In this document: positions 24,166-35,422 of the stretch, piece by piece | Layout: the number at the start of each line of letters is the position of its first letter | Numbering within the stretch: position 1 is the stretch's first letter | NCBI RefSeq assembly: GCF_963678635.1 | Contig: NC_087068.1 | Coordinates: 18,605,872 to 18,668,026 of the forward strand | From: Symsagittifera roscoffensis | Taxonomy: Eukaryota; Xenacoelomorpha; Acoela; Convolutidae | Length of the DNA: 62,155 nt | Direction: 5' to 3' | The notes under the pieces: generated by a model | Databases searched by the model: none | Told to the model about the DNA's origin: nothing | Seen by the model: the letters and a program-made list of their open reading frames with translations, nothing else | Made by a program: the position numbers and the translations under genes

Positions 24166-24761
24166 CTAACCAGTCGTCCTGCTGTTTCTATCAGCTTCCA
24201 TACTGAGCATGGTCTTGGTCATCTCATCTAGCTCCCTTCTAGTCTTCTCTAGTTCTTCTGTCGTCCCATTGAGATCTTGCGTAGTCTCGTTCATTTGAAC
24301 CTCCTTTTCTACTCTCGCCCTCTTTGGTGGCACAGCTGCTCTCAGTTGTGACCTAGACGAGGCAGCCTCGCTGTTCATTTCCTGATGCATCCTCCTCAGT
24401 CCAGGCTTAGGCTTGGTGGGCAAAGGCATTTCACCTGGTTGGTAGCTCCTTAAACTTCCCAATCCAGGCTCGTTCGCCAAGTCACTCCCTGAGAGAGCCC
24501 CGTTTCTCCACCTCATCACTCTCATGTTCGGGCGGTCTAGTACTCCCCTTTCTCCATATGCTGCTATCAAAAAGACTTCCGTGGGCGGTCCCCACGGTTA
24601 TCATGCCCCAAGATGTTAATCAAGGTGGTCAGCAACATGACTACCTCTGGCTCCTCCAGAGCTCAGTCTCGATCCATTAGCCTCCGATAGATCGCATCTA
24701 CCATCGATCCTTCATATGCCTCTGCCAGGTCCATCAATTCATCCAAGTTGAAATTATCCAT
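24166..24761 (-). pseudogene. N-terminal part of the SGNH polyprotein, with coiled coil
   Basis: The likely original start is the ATG at 24,761, giving an acidic helical N-terminus (MDNFNLDELMDLAEAYEG). A stop about 33 codons in and a frameshift near 24,580 break it. The 134-codon frame from 24,570 then continues with a basic, Pro-rich part and a charged coiled-coil-like segment (EELEKTRRELDEMTKTML). The next fragment begins in another frame at 24,113. From 24,761 to 16,193 the ancestral ORF would have been about 2,850 codons, so this gene rivalled pol in size. Confidence 0.6.
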
Positions 24762-25136
24762 CTTCTTGCATGTTTGATTTTAGTATCGATTCGATGATTT
24801 GAAATCAAGTGAGAGATTAAACGATCAATCAGGATCTAGAAAAAAGGTCACGTTTTGTATTAAAATTGATTTAAAGCAGTCATATAAAAAGATTTTGATG
24901 CTAAATTTTATTTAAATCAATCAGTTTCTAAATTTTTTGAATTCGACCTAAGATTGGATAGTCCAATTTTTGGATCTACCCTAAGATTGTCATTCAGTTG
25001 TTCATGGTCACTAACCCCTACTTACCCATGATCCTAATAACCTAACACATAACATAACATAACACATATATCAAATATATCACACACATTTTAGTATGAC
25101 GTCTTCCTGCATGCAACTTAACCTCAGCCTATACTT
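24762..25136 (-). other. Non-coding gap between pol tail and SGNH polyprotein
   Basis: About 375 AT-rich bases lie between the pol stop near 25,137 and the polyprotein ATG at 24,761. There are runs such as 'cacataacataacataac' (near 25,046) and no open frame. It could hold an internal promoter or splice acceptor for the downstream ORF. I see no diagnostic motif. Confidence 0.45.
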
Positions 25137-26055
25137 TAATAATATTTCTTACATAAGTATATTTGTATATTAGTCTCGGAGAAGATTACGTGTATCAGCG
25201 CATACAACTCCCGTGGATGCAGTCGTCCTCGGTTCGGATCGTACACTGGAAGTGAAAGCTCCTTCACTTCCCTTTCCACAAGGAAGTCCCTCAATCTCGT
25301 CAAGGACAAGACTAGATTTTCCGGGTCCACGTGCCGCTTCTCCGTCGCCCTCGTCACCAAGAAGCATAAGTAATTTCCCGGTATCTGTGACGCCGCTGGA
25401 GGCAAGGCTGCTACGCCCCCTATTCCTGGTCTTTGCTTCCAAAGGAACTCTATGTTTTTATATTATCCCCTAATATCTGCTGCAAACGCTGTCTTAAAAC
25501 TCATGTCTGCTGTGATTGCTCCCGCACATGCTCTATTTGTGAGTATGAAATCGCTGTCTGTTAGTATTATGCTATTTGAATATTCATTTGGTAAGTTAAA
25601 ATGTGACTCAACTAACCTCCCTATGTCCGGTTTCTTAGGGTCCTCGCCTGTTTCCGCTTCTAAATTTCCTGTCTCTCTTGCTTTTCCTAATTTTTTTATT
25701 AATAAATTTTCAGTGTGGGTAAGTGCTACCCCCACTCCCCGGACAAAAATATCCATCGACGTCCCCGTCGATCGCATAACGGATATCAAGTCGAGATTGG
25801 AAGCCGGAATGAGTAGTCGCCCTTCCTGGGCAGCCTAGGAAGGATCCTCTCGTTCAGTTTTCATGTCTTTCATGCTTTCACGATCTACATCTTGAATCGT
25901 GACACTAGTCTCCTTTGGGGCCGACGTCATTTCGTTCAGCCATTTCAAGACACGCAAATTCGTCAAGTCTTGTTCATATGACTGTTGTTGCTCGTCGTCG
26001 AATTCTACCTCGGGCTTGGACCGGTCATCGACCCACTCCTCGTCGTGATCATCGA
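25137..26055 (-). pseudogene. Pol C-terminal tail with an OARD1/TARG1-like macro domain
   Basis: After the integrase the frame runs through an acidic linker (with frameshifts) into a ~140-residue segment from ~25,570 to 25,137. It resembles compact macro domains of the OARD1/TARG1 type. The order is SDFILTNRACAGAITADMSF, then KTAFAADIRG, one stop, FLWKQRPGIGGVAALPP, NYLCFLVTRATEKRHV, ENLVLSLTRLRDFLVEREV, ELSLPVYDPNRG and LYALIHVIFSETNIQIYL. This matches the strand-helix order of that fold, including the SLP-x(n)-RG loop. Such domains bind ADP-ribose and some remove it from proteins. Key catalytic residues cannot be assigned by eye, and one in-frame stop interrupts the domain. Confidence 0.65.
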
Positions 26056-27900
26056 TTATGTGATCATGAACGGAAGATCTGGTTCTAAATTTTTGGGAAC
26101 CTCCCTTTGTTCGGGGTCTTGCCAGTCCTCCTCTGCGTAGGGTAAGATTTCTTCATCCGCTTCATTCACCTCGTCTGGATCCAGGTCTAGTGGTGGACTT
26201 GTTCCTTCCTCTACGACTTCATTCCCATCGTTCTTTTCCCTGGTGCCCTTCTCGTTGACCCCACAGGCAGGGTCCATCATCAGATAATGCCCTCTTTGAT
26301 GTCTGCATGTATACACCAGTCTTCCGTCGATGAGTTGTGTGGCTAAATGTTTTCGTAATGAGCGGCTCGGCCGGTACTCAGTCCATAAAAGCGTCCCTAC
26401 TGGTGCACTTCCGTAATCATGAACGGTTCCCTCGACATTTTTAGGAGCTTTTTCGTTCCTTTCGGTGGTATGACGTTCTGAAAAACCCATAAGTAGTCCC
26501 CTACCGAATAAGCTTTTGCACCAGCTGCTTTCTTGTCAAATCTTTTCCTCTGCCTTGCCTCTGCCCGCTGAGTATTTCGTCTACATAAGTCGTTTAACTC
26601 CTGTTGACGTCTAATCACAACCCTTACATAGAACTGTCGTGACGTTTTCTTACCCTCAAACTCTGGGTAGAAGAAAGTCAAGGGCAAAGACTTCTCGTGT
26701 CCGGTTAGCATCATATGTGGACTAACTCCGGTGGTGGAATGTTGCGTGCTATTATAAGCCCCCATCACTTGTGGAAGGTATCTGTCCCAATCGGTCGTGT
26801 ACCTGGAACAATATACCCTCAGCATCGATACTAACGTTCGATTCTGCCTTTCCACTAAGCCATTCGAGTGAGCTTGAGCAACCTGCGAGCGTCTCATAAG
26901 CTCTTTCGTGAGTTCCCCCACAAAAGCTGTTCCATTATCCGATTGAAATGTCATCGGACAACCATGTCTCGCTATCCACGTATTGATCAGGTGATTGCAC
27001 GTCTCTTCCGCTGAGGCAGTTATGCAGGGCACGGCCTCTGCATACTTCGTGAAATGATCTATCATGACCAAGACTTGATTATAACCACTGTCTGTCATGC
27101 ATATCTTTTGGTGATCTATCTGCACGACCTCGTTGAATTCAGACAATCGATCGACTGCAAAGGAAATCGTAACTTCGTTGGATCTTTCATCTGTTGGCAT
27201 GACAAACATGCTGTTACCCACTTCTCGCATGCCTTTTTCCTTCCAGGCCACTCAAATATCTGATATACTTCCAGGCCACTCAAATACTCAAATATCAGAT
27301 CCTCTGATATACTTTGTCGATTCCCTGGTGGCCCATCTGATCATGCGACCTGAACAAAAGTTCTGTCTGATAGAGTCGCGGCAACACTATCGCGTTATAC
27401 TTGTACAGGACTTTGTCTTCTTCTCTTCTCTTGCAAGCCACGATCCCGTCCTTGTTCAGATATAACCTTCCCTCTTTCTGCATAAATTACTGTCGTAGAA
27501 TGCGGTAACTGTCTTCCTCGAGGTCTCTTTTGTCCGGAGCACCATTTTCGGTCCACCTTTTCAGGTTGCTTGTCATGCGGTCATTTCTCTGCGCTCTTAG
27601 TAGGGAGAGTCTGTATCTCGCCTTCAACTACGTCTTCATGACCCTCATCTGACTATTCAGCTCATTGAACTGATGAGTACCTTCTTCCAACTTAACGCAC
27701 CAAATCTTTGCCAATGGCTGTGTTTCCTCTTCGAATGGCTGAAGATCAGTCCTGACTACCTCTTTTTATGGCAACAGACTTATCGAACGTTTCGATACCG
27801 CTATTGTTTCCAGATCATCTGCTGCGTTATCAAAGTCTCTTTCACCTGGTATGAGGTAGCGATCATTGTCAGGGTCTTGATAAACCTCCCTGTCAGAAAA
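26056..27900 (-). pseudogene. Ty3/gypsy-type integrase with preceding RNase H-integrase linker
   Basis: From ~27,900 a decayed linker with several stops leads into the zinc-binding domain (YQTELLFRSHDQMGHQGIDK, near 27,300-27,360). A small direct duplication near 27,250-27,310 then disrupts the zinc finger, and its CxxC pair is not visible. The core follows: QIDHQKI (first Asp), FQSDNGTAF (second Asp) and NGLVERQNR (Glu). The second Asp and the Glu are separated by only 28 residues instead of the usual 35, so about seven residues were deleted and the enzyme is very likely dead. A degenerate GPF/Y segment (PPKGTKKLLKMSREPFMITE) follows. The 144-codon frame ending at 26,056 is the acidic pol continuation. 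Confidence 0.85.
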
Positions 27901-28731
27901 CTCGGAATTTCGCGGTTCGGTGAAGGGTCACTACAGTGCAGCACTGTCGAGCGCCCCACAGATTAATATCTTGTTTTTTGTACCAAAAGGGATAAAAAAA
28001 CTTGTTAACGATAACCAGCAGTCGATTGTTGCTGTCCTTGGGCCCCTTCTTGTCGCTCCATGAACTGCTTGCCGGATCAGTCTTCTTCACTAATCCCGAG
28101 ACCCTTCCGGATTCAGCGCAAATTAGCATTAACGTGCTTAAATACTCAAATAACCCTACAGTACAAGCCTCATAAACGTGCCACAAAATTGATCGTAACG
28201 ATCCTGACTGATATAAATGCATGTAGCAACAATATATCTAACAAGAACAATCGGAAGGGTCGGATCACATCTCGACTGGGGTGATGATTTTGTCTGATTT
28301 TATGTTTTTTTTTTTACTGTTTTTGGTTTTTTCGGTTATTTTTTATGTTTTTTTTTGGGTAATATACTTTTTTTTGCTTGGTTTTATGTATATCTTTAAG
28401 TGTTTTTGGTCACAGACCTCTCAGGGAAAGAGGGGACGGCCGATCACCCCACCCTTCCTGGAACGTGAATTTTCGATCTTGTCTAGATTAAAAACTTATT
28501 CACGGGATTCCGCAAGGCTACCGCGTTCCGAAATACCCCTCCGCCCCGGCGGTTAGGGCCTATTAAGAGCGTTATTATGAGCATCCGCTCGGCGCGGAGT
28601 GCTCGTTAACGGTTCTGCCGGTCATGATGTTAAAAAGGATAACACCCAGGAGCGCCTTAAAAACATATATGTAACATTCGCCTGGAAGTACATATCGACG
28701 GAAAAGAATGATCTTGTCTGGGTCTCATGAC
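27901..28731 (-). other. Region between 5' LTR and surviving pol; gag-RT absent
   Basis: Only ~0.8 kb separates the LTR from the first pol remnant, far too little for gag, protease, RT and RNase H. It contains an unrecognised 109-codon frame (27,893-28,222), a T-rich tract near 28,285-28,385 and, at about 28,430-28,690, a copy of the diverged repeat seen at 3795-4005. I see no convincing primer-binding site next to the LTR. Confidence 0.5.
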
Positions 28732-29427
28732 TGGGTCTCAGTATCCTCAGACCACGAGGTCACTCCTAACAATAAGGCTACTACTATTTATTCTATTACT
28801 ATTGTTTTTGTTCAGTAGATAAAAATCATCATTTCAATCGAAGATGGATCAACCCCTTCCCTTAACTCCTTGCTTCTCATCGTCAGAAAATGAATCCAGG
28901 TGTTAATTAAAATCAATTCAGGACATAACCAGGAAGCTAAAAGTTAGTTTTAAACAGTTTAAGTTCAAGTCTCAAGACCCCTCCGGGTTCCTAAATCCGG
29001 GGAAATAACACCCTAATTTCCTCTACGGAAGGCTGATTTCCACCCTTCACCGTTAGTGTGAATGGCCTTGCAACGATTGTAGCGACACAATCGTTGCAAC
29101 TCGGAGCGGTCTCTACTAATACTCTGTCGTATTTTTCTATTTGTTGTCGTCGTTTTTCTCGCAACTATCGTCGTTGTTGTTTTCGCAACTTCTGTCGTTT
29201 TTCTGTTTTATTTTGGATTTCTTCCAAAATCGCCGTTTTTGACGTTTCTCGGAAAATCTGACGTCATGATTCGAAATTTTAAAAATTCAAAATACCAGGT
29301 TATTCTGACCTTCACAGTTTGTCTAATCGTTCCAATAACGTCGCTAATCTGTTAAAACTGCCAATTCTCAAGGTCAGCGGCTAATAACTCGAACTGGCCT
29401 TTTTGTCAATTCTGGCCGAATGTCACA
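28732..29427 (-). repeat. 5' LTR of the macro/SGNH element
   Basis: The sense-strand start is TGTGACATTCGGCC at 29,427 and the end is GAGACCCA at 28,732. It aligns along its full length with 14,656-15,352. Its outer edge at 29,427/29,428 lies exactly beside one end of a ~305-bp inverted-repeat element. Confidence 0.85.
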
Positions 29428-29428
29428 T

Positions 29429-29733
29429 TTCCCATTATAGCCCCACCCCCAACCTTTCCATTATCGCCCCCTCCTCCCGAACGTTCCACTTATATACACA
29501 CTATCTGTACTGATTTATACTACTATTTATACTGAAATTTGTTTTAATGGAAATTTGATTGAAATTTTTTCAATTATGATATAAAGCTGATTTATATCGA
29601 TGACTTCTTTTTCATGAACTGAATATTGATTGAGTATCAGTTCAAGCTGCCTCACCTTGACCTCACATTGTTGATTTTATGCCATCTGTCTGGTGTTTTT
29701 TTTTTAGATACTGCTGGGGGGCTATAATGGGAA
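29429..29733. repeat. Short inverted-repeat (MITE-like) element
   Basis: The 16-base sequence ttcccattatagcccc at 29,429-29,444 reappears as its exact reverse complement at 29,718-29,733. The two arms enclose ~270 AT-rich bases. The size and terminal inverted repeats suit a non-autonomous DNA element. I find no clear target-site duplication, and a chance arrangement next to the LTR edge is possible. Confidence 0.4.
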
Positions 29734-30690
29734 GACACCTTTATTCTAGCATTGATGATACTGGAGCCCTCAATTAAATTTTTAGTGACCTCAGGAATTT
29801 GAAGGCTAAACTCACGTATAATTGGGGTCCTGGTGTTGGCGTTTTGGGTCCTTCTGTTATTACAGATCTGCATATCAGTTAGCATGCCTGGCTATGCTTG
29901 TAATGTATCTCATTTTGCTCGAGTTGGACTAAGTTTTTTCGATGTTTAATTAAGTTTGGTGTTACTGAATGAAATGCTTCTCCCTACAGAACCTGTTTTT
30001 TTAGGAGTTTTACAGTGCGAAGTTCCACTATAGCTCTGTAATTGTTCTTCCTTTGTTCCAAGTGATGTGAAGCTCTGCATCGACTCCAGAAACCGATTAT
30101 TAAATTCAAACTGCATCTGCCAATACTGTTTAAGAGTCGATGAACGTAGTTCAAACTTCTTTATGGGTCGCGAAGTTTTTTTTGAGAAAAATCTAAGTTT
30201 GTTCAGACTCAAATTTACTTTTTTGCGATTCGACTATTGAAGTTCAGTTCATTTCCTTTGTTAAAAGGAAGACAAACTCCTCTATGGAACAGCGAAAGTG
30301 TAAAGGTCACGAAAAACGTGATCGGCTTCTAGTTTCGAAAGTGGAGTTTAATTTTCAGAATTCCCAGCGAAATAAAATGTTTACCTATCGATCCAGTTTT
30401 CAAATTTGGTTTTCTAAATAAAAAAAACTGGCAATCTGTAATTGTTCCAGAAATTCAATGAGCTTGAAAACCATCTATTTTTTCCGTGAAAAAAAAGTAA
30501 ATCCGTTATCATTTCTGTTCAATTGCTTTCATTGACTCTTTTCCAACTGTCTGTTGGCTATGTTTTTTTTTGGTTTAAGTGTGTTCATTGACTCTTTTCA
30601 AACTGTCTTTGTTTTAATTGGGGTATTGGAGAAAACACGTTGTTTAAATTGGGGGTATCGAAGAAATTTACAGGAAAAATGTGGTTATGG
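29734..30690. other. AT-rich stretch without a recognised gene
   Basis: It holds only short frames, such as a minus-strand 88-codon frame at 29,946-30,212 that I do not recognise. No RNA gene or element boundary is visible. Confidence 0.4.
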
Positions 30691-30699
30691 CGTCATCAA

Positions 30700-30960
30700 T
30701 GTCATATAAGCAAAAAGTTGTAAAACGAGGACTAAATCGGCTGCAATTCAAAGGTAATTTTGAGGCGTAAAATTGATCAGAAATGTCATTTAAGAAGAAA
30801 CCTGAAGAATGAGGATTAAACCGCAGCAATTCAAAGGCCAGTTTTAGGCGTAAAAGTTATCAGAAATGTCATTTAAGCTGAAACCTGAAGAATGAGGACT
30901 AAATCGGCAGCAACTCAAAGGCCATTTTGAGGCGTAAAGTTTATCAGAAATATCATTTAC
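30700..30960 (+). repeat. ~83-bp minisatellite, about three copies
   Basis: Units start near 30,701, 30,785, 30,868 and 30,951 with 'gtcatttaag' or a variant. Each contains 'gaggactaaatcggc', 'caattcaaagg' and 'ttttgaggcgtaaa'. Copies differ at several positions. Confidence 0.85.
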
Positions 30961-31199
30961 TTTAAAAAAATTTAAATACATATAAAATTTCTATCAATTA
31001 TAAAAAGGTTTGACGGAAATTCTGCTTACTAATGTAGCTAAATGATCTCATTATGCAAGTCAGCAGCACGCATGCAGAACTAAAGTTTCGTATTTATTTT
31101 TTCACCTCGTTTTCAGATCGTTCTATGTTCAATTTATTTTGGCGAAGGAGCTGTTCTTCGGAAAAGAATCGTGTCATGAGAGAAACTATGACTGTGACT

Positions 31200-31288
31200 C
31201 ATTGATAAATGAACTTATTTGTTTTGACCCATTGATGATGGAGTTTATTTGTTTTGATCAATTGATGATTGAAAATAATTGTTTTGCC
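31200..31288 (+). repeat. ~30-bp tandem repeat, three copies
   Basis: The pattern 'cattgatgatgga...ttatttgttttgac' is repeated three times with substitutions. It is a minor minisatellite. Confidence 0.75.
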
Positions 31289-31669
31289 TAATAATCTATA
31301 TTTGCACCAAGTTCAAATTTCATCGTGATTATTGAAACTACTATAATCGATGGTATGGTCAAATCTAAAAAAAACTTAATTTTTAAAATAAACATAAGGT
31401 GAAGTCAAAATTGATCTATTTGGCAAAATTTATTTGAAAGAAATGGTTTTTTTTTTGCTTATCTATTATATATTTAAATGCGGGCTTCAATACCTCGTCA
31501 TGTTTAAGCTTTTTCAACGTAATATTTTTGCATGTTTAACGAAAGAATTTTTAACATTTAAGCTATATCGTACATTGCAATGGTTCAGAATTTTTTTTCG
31601 TTTTTCCAGTTTGATGTCACGGATTATTTCATTAAATTTGAAATTAGTAACTCATTGTTGGGATGCTAT

Positions 31670-32530
31670 AAGGATTCCCCAGGGGTTGCGAGTTTGGCCT
31701 CCATATATGAATAACCAAATCCTTTCAGTTTACGAGATACGGTAGTTTTCGAGATTTTTCAAGAATATCTAGAAAACTTGAATTTGAAAAATTTCACAAA
31801 TTTGATCTACTCAACCCTGTAATTGGGTGCTGTCAGGGTACTCTCAGGGGTTGCGAATCTTGCCTCTGATTATGACTGCTCAAATCCTTTAGTTTTTGAG
31901 ATATGACGCCTTCTAGGATTTTTTTAAAGAGCTTAGATATAAAAAATTTCACAACATTTGAAGTTTCCATCTCTATAGTGAGGATCTGTCAGGGTACTCC
32001 CAGGAGTTGCGACTTTCGCCTCTAAATATGAGTACTCAAATCCTTTAAGTTTTCGAGATATGACGTTTTTTGTGACTTTTTCAAAAAAATTCTAAAGAAA
32101 ACATAAATTTAATTTTGTTTTTAAAAATTTGAAATGCCCATATTTGTAGTGGGGGCTGTCAGAGTTATCTCAGGGGTTGCGAATTTTGCCTCGAAATATG
32201 TCGTCACAAGTCCTTTTAGTTTTCGAGATATGAAGTTTTCGTGATTTTTTTCAAAAAAAATTCAGAAAACAAAATAATTTTTTTCTTCAAGTTTTGAAGT
32301 TCCCAACCCAGTATTTGGGGCCTGTCGAAGTACTCTCAGGAGTTGCAAATGTTACCTCCAAATGTGACTGCTCAAATCTTTGTAGTTTTCCAGGTATGAC
32401 GTTTTCTGTGATTTTTTCAAAATTTTTACAGAAAACAAACTTAATTTTTTTTTTTTTGAATTTCCTAACCCTGTAATTGGGTGCTGTCAGAGTACACTCA
32501 AAGAATGCAGATCTTATTTCCAATATCTGC
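31670..32530 (+). repeat. ~163-bp degenerate tandem repeat (orientation B)
   Basis: The landmark 'ggggttgcgaatcttgcctc' and variants, followed by 'ctcaaatcctttagttttcg' and 'agatatgacg', recurs near 31,680, 31,840, 31,997, 32,170 and 32,335, with a final partial copy near 32,480. Spacing is 157-169 bases. It is the inverse of the array at 10.4-11.1 kb. The plus-strand frame at 32,294-32,476 is a repeat product. Confidence 0.85.
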
Positions 32531-33939
32531 GGTTTTTAAAATATGTTAAAAACTCGAAGCACCGGAGGTGCGTTACATGCTAGTATGTTTTTAAAATAGT
32601 TTTAAACATAGTTCAAAATTAGAATTATTTTTTGATGTAGCTTTCATTTTGAAGCATTGTTTCTCGTTCGTTTTGAAGTTTTTTTGTAACATACGAGATG
32701 ATATTTGTCAGTGGTTATGCTAAGCTCTCTTGCGTATAAGTTTAAATAATCAAGCGATTCTGCAAAAAAATTACAGACACAGAAGTGGAAGTTTTTTGAG
32801 TTTTTCTTCAGATACTTCCACTTTTCTGAGGGATTATTTTCGCCTGGAATCAGTTTTTGATGTGCGTGAAGAGGTTTGTCAGTAGTTATAGTTTCCTTAA
32901 TTATGAAGTTCCATTAAAAATCAAGTATTTCTCCCTCAATTTTGTAATAGTAGGTAGTGAAAATTGTTTTTCTCTTCCACTAGTCTTGATGCCAATCGCA
33001 TAAATAATTGATTTTTTCCTGAAGTTGATTGATGAATCAGGGAGTGCACATCATTAACACCGATCTAAACTGTTCGCATTATTTTCTAAATTCACGCCTC
33101 ATTTGGCGAAAGGAAAAGTCCTTGCAACTCCTTTGCCGTCAATCAGGAACCGTAAGCTGGAATTAATGATAGTTCATTTTGATTTATGAGAGATATAAGG
33201 TTTCAAACTCCGTGGAAATTAAATTTTTTTAGAAGTGTCATAAAAAAGGTCAGGTGACCTTAATTTTTCTTCGCGCGCGCAAAGATCAGAGTTTTTCTGC
33301 CAGTGAATATTTTTTTCTTGAGAAAAAAAACCTTTGAATCATTTTACGTTGAATGCGCGTGTGAGCTCAAGGAAATCAAAGGCCACCTAGGCAATCCCAA
33401 GTGACACTGACAGCAAATACAAACCAATGTTTACCAGTTATTGGTTAAATTCCAATCTCCAGGTATGTTGTTAGACTTACCCAGCTTTTCACTACAGGCA
33501 TTTTTTCTCACTTAGAATCCATTACAGTAATTTTTGCCTCACTAATCGGAAGAGGTTGCAGAAATTTGTTTTGCTAATTAGAACCTCCATCGTTGACTTG
33601 AATGATTTGAAGAACTTGATACATGTATCGGTGAATAGCTTGGTTAGTGTATTTCTATCAATTCCAAGGAAGGGTTCAAAATACTTCACAATTAAGACAA
33701 TTTGAGAATATTTGCCTAAGATTACGCTTTTTTAGCAGAAAAGTGATTAATACTCACCGTTAATATGGTGCTGTTGATTTATTTTGTTTGATTCCCCAAA
33801 AACATCGAAATTTCAATTTGATGGACGTTTCCTTTGACATTTCAGCCTTTTCGACTGCTTTTGCTGAAATTTTATTTATAAGCTGGACATCTTCGTAACC
33901 AATTTGAGTTTCCATGGAATTTGGGAACATTTACCAGTT
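32531..33939. other. AT-rich stretch without a recognised gene
   Basis: Only chance-length frames are present. There is a short 'cgcgcgcg'-type run near 33,273. I see no element boundary or RNA gene. Confidence 0.4.
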
Positions 33940-34935
33940 TAATTCGATTTACCCCATCATGATAATATCGAGCTGCTTTAATCACCGACTCGGACCTAGA
34001 CCTGGCAACTCCATAATGGTTCTATATGTTTTGCTAGCTGTAATTTTTCTCCATGAAATTATAATTAATCGAAATGAATATTTTCGAGAGTACTTTTTGG
34101 CAACCTGTGTTTTTTAATCAGGAACAAGATGTTTCCGTAAGCGGCTTCTCTGACAATTTTATGAATCAACTTGAATCTTTTTCAGAGCACTTTGTTTTAT
34201 GTAATCAGGAATTAGAATTTTTCCTGTAACCCCTTGCTAATATCAGAAATCGGTTGTTGTTTATTTACTCTTGAGATGAGCAAGGGTGTGGCAATCGGTA
34301 CCAGACTTCTTTTCGGTTAATAACTTTGTTTGCAGGATGACTAAAATGGGTGGTCATCTGCATCTCTACTTTCGTCAACTAATAGACTAAATTTGACAAT
34401 TTCTGCTTTTTAAATGAGTGTTCGAGTCGATTTTATGTTGGTGATAAATTCAACAACTCTGATTTCAGTATATAAATTTTTTTTTATAATTTTTGTTTTC
34501 ATTTTTTTATTCAGTTTACTACCCCATCTTGATAATATCGAGCTGCTTTATTCACCGACTCGGACCTAGTCATTTCACCTCCATAATGGTTCTATATGTT
34601 TTGCTAGCTGTCATGTGGAGATTCGGGTGCTTCGTTCACGTAGATGTTAAAGTGTGGGTGAGATGACAGCCTTGAGAGAAGCCTGTACTCACAATCCTTG
34701 ATGTAGACAAGGCGTCCCTGATTTTATAATTTGTCTGAAATCAGTTGGTTAACCAGACTTCTTTCCGGTAAATAACTTTAATTCCAGGATGACTGAAATT
34801 GGTGGTAATCTGCATCTGTACTTTTGTCAACTAATAGACTAGTTTTGACCATTTCTACTTTTTAATTGAGCGTTCTAGGCAATTTTATGTTGGCTATAAA
34901 TTGAACAACTGATTTCAGTATATCAGTTTTTTAAA
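33940..34935 (+). repeat. Diverged direct duplication (33,940-34,490 and 34,515-34,935)
   Basis: Two blocks recur in the same order. 'gataatatcgagctgcttta' with 'gttctatatgttttgctagc' lies near 33,960 and 34,535. 'aactaatagact' with 'gattttatgttgg' lies near 34,378 and 34,838. The second copy is shorter between the blocks. It is an old local duplication; the frame at 33,914-34,117 lies within copy 1 and looks non-coding. Confidence 0.75.
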
Positions 34936-35422
34936 GTTTTTTTTGAATTTTTATTGGCTTTTGTTGTAGTTGTTGTTTTTAGCCCGTTTTTTATTGCGCG
35001 TCCGGCATGCTCTCGCCGAGTCTAAGGAACGTTGCGGCCTCCATCGGCCGGAGCCACAGGTCTGTTGGGGTTTGGGAAGTTGGGTTTTTGGGATAGTTAA
35101 AAAGATGAATTGCAATGTTGGGTGCTGGGAATTTGGGACCGGTTAGGGGGGACGTTCGGGTCTATTCTATTTAGAAAGGTATTAAGGTAGGGACTGAGGC
35201 CGGATATTGTTTGAGTGAGGATGTGTATAATTAAGCGGGGAAGTGTCAATTCTGTTAGAGAAACGTCTGGTGGTTTAAGAGGGAGAACTTAGGCGGGGAA
35301 TTTCATCAATGGCTGCTTGACCTCTGTGAATGAGAATATTCTGTAGATGCGTTTTAAATTTCTGGTATACAATAAAAATTCTAAGCCACCTAGAATCGGC
35401 TATACAGTCGGACCGTTTGCCT
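34936..35422 (+). other. GC-richer flank of the 31-bp satellite
   Basis: From ~34,980 the composition becomes GC-richer, with 'cgttgcggcctccatcggcc' near 35,030. Further on the sequence is G-rich on the plus strand. No frame or known element is recognised. Confidence 0.3.

Larger units (their letters stand above)
14656..29427 (-). mobile_element. Old, internally deleted Ty3/gypsy-type LTR element with macro and SGNH modules
   Basis: Two direct repeats of ~697 bp (14,656-15,352 and 28,732-29,427) with TG...CA ends bound ~14.8 kb. Coding remnants all lie on the minus strand, so the 5' LTR is at the high-coordinate end. In order they are: RNase H-integrase linker and integrase, an acidic pol tail with a macro domain, a non-coding gap, and a very long polyprotein with an SGNH hydrolase. 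Gag, protease, RT and RNase H catalytic regions are missing; only ~0.8 kb of unrelated-looking DNA separates the LTR from the linker. I find no target-site duplication (agttt at one edge, tttcc at the other), so recombination between two copies is possible. Stops and frameshifts throughout agree with ~6% LTR divergence. Confidence 0.8.

Noticed and set aside
28281-28556. 91-codon plus-strand frame starting with a hydrophobic run
   Set aside because: The hydrophobic start is a translation of a T-rich tract, and the rest lies in a diverged repeat.
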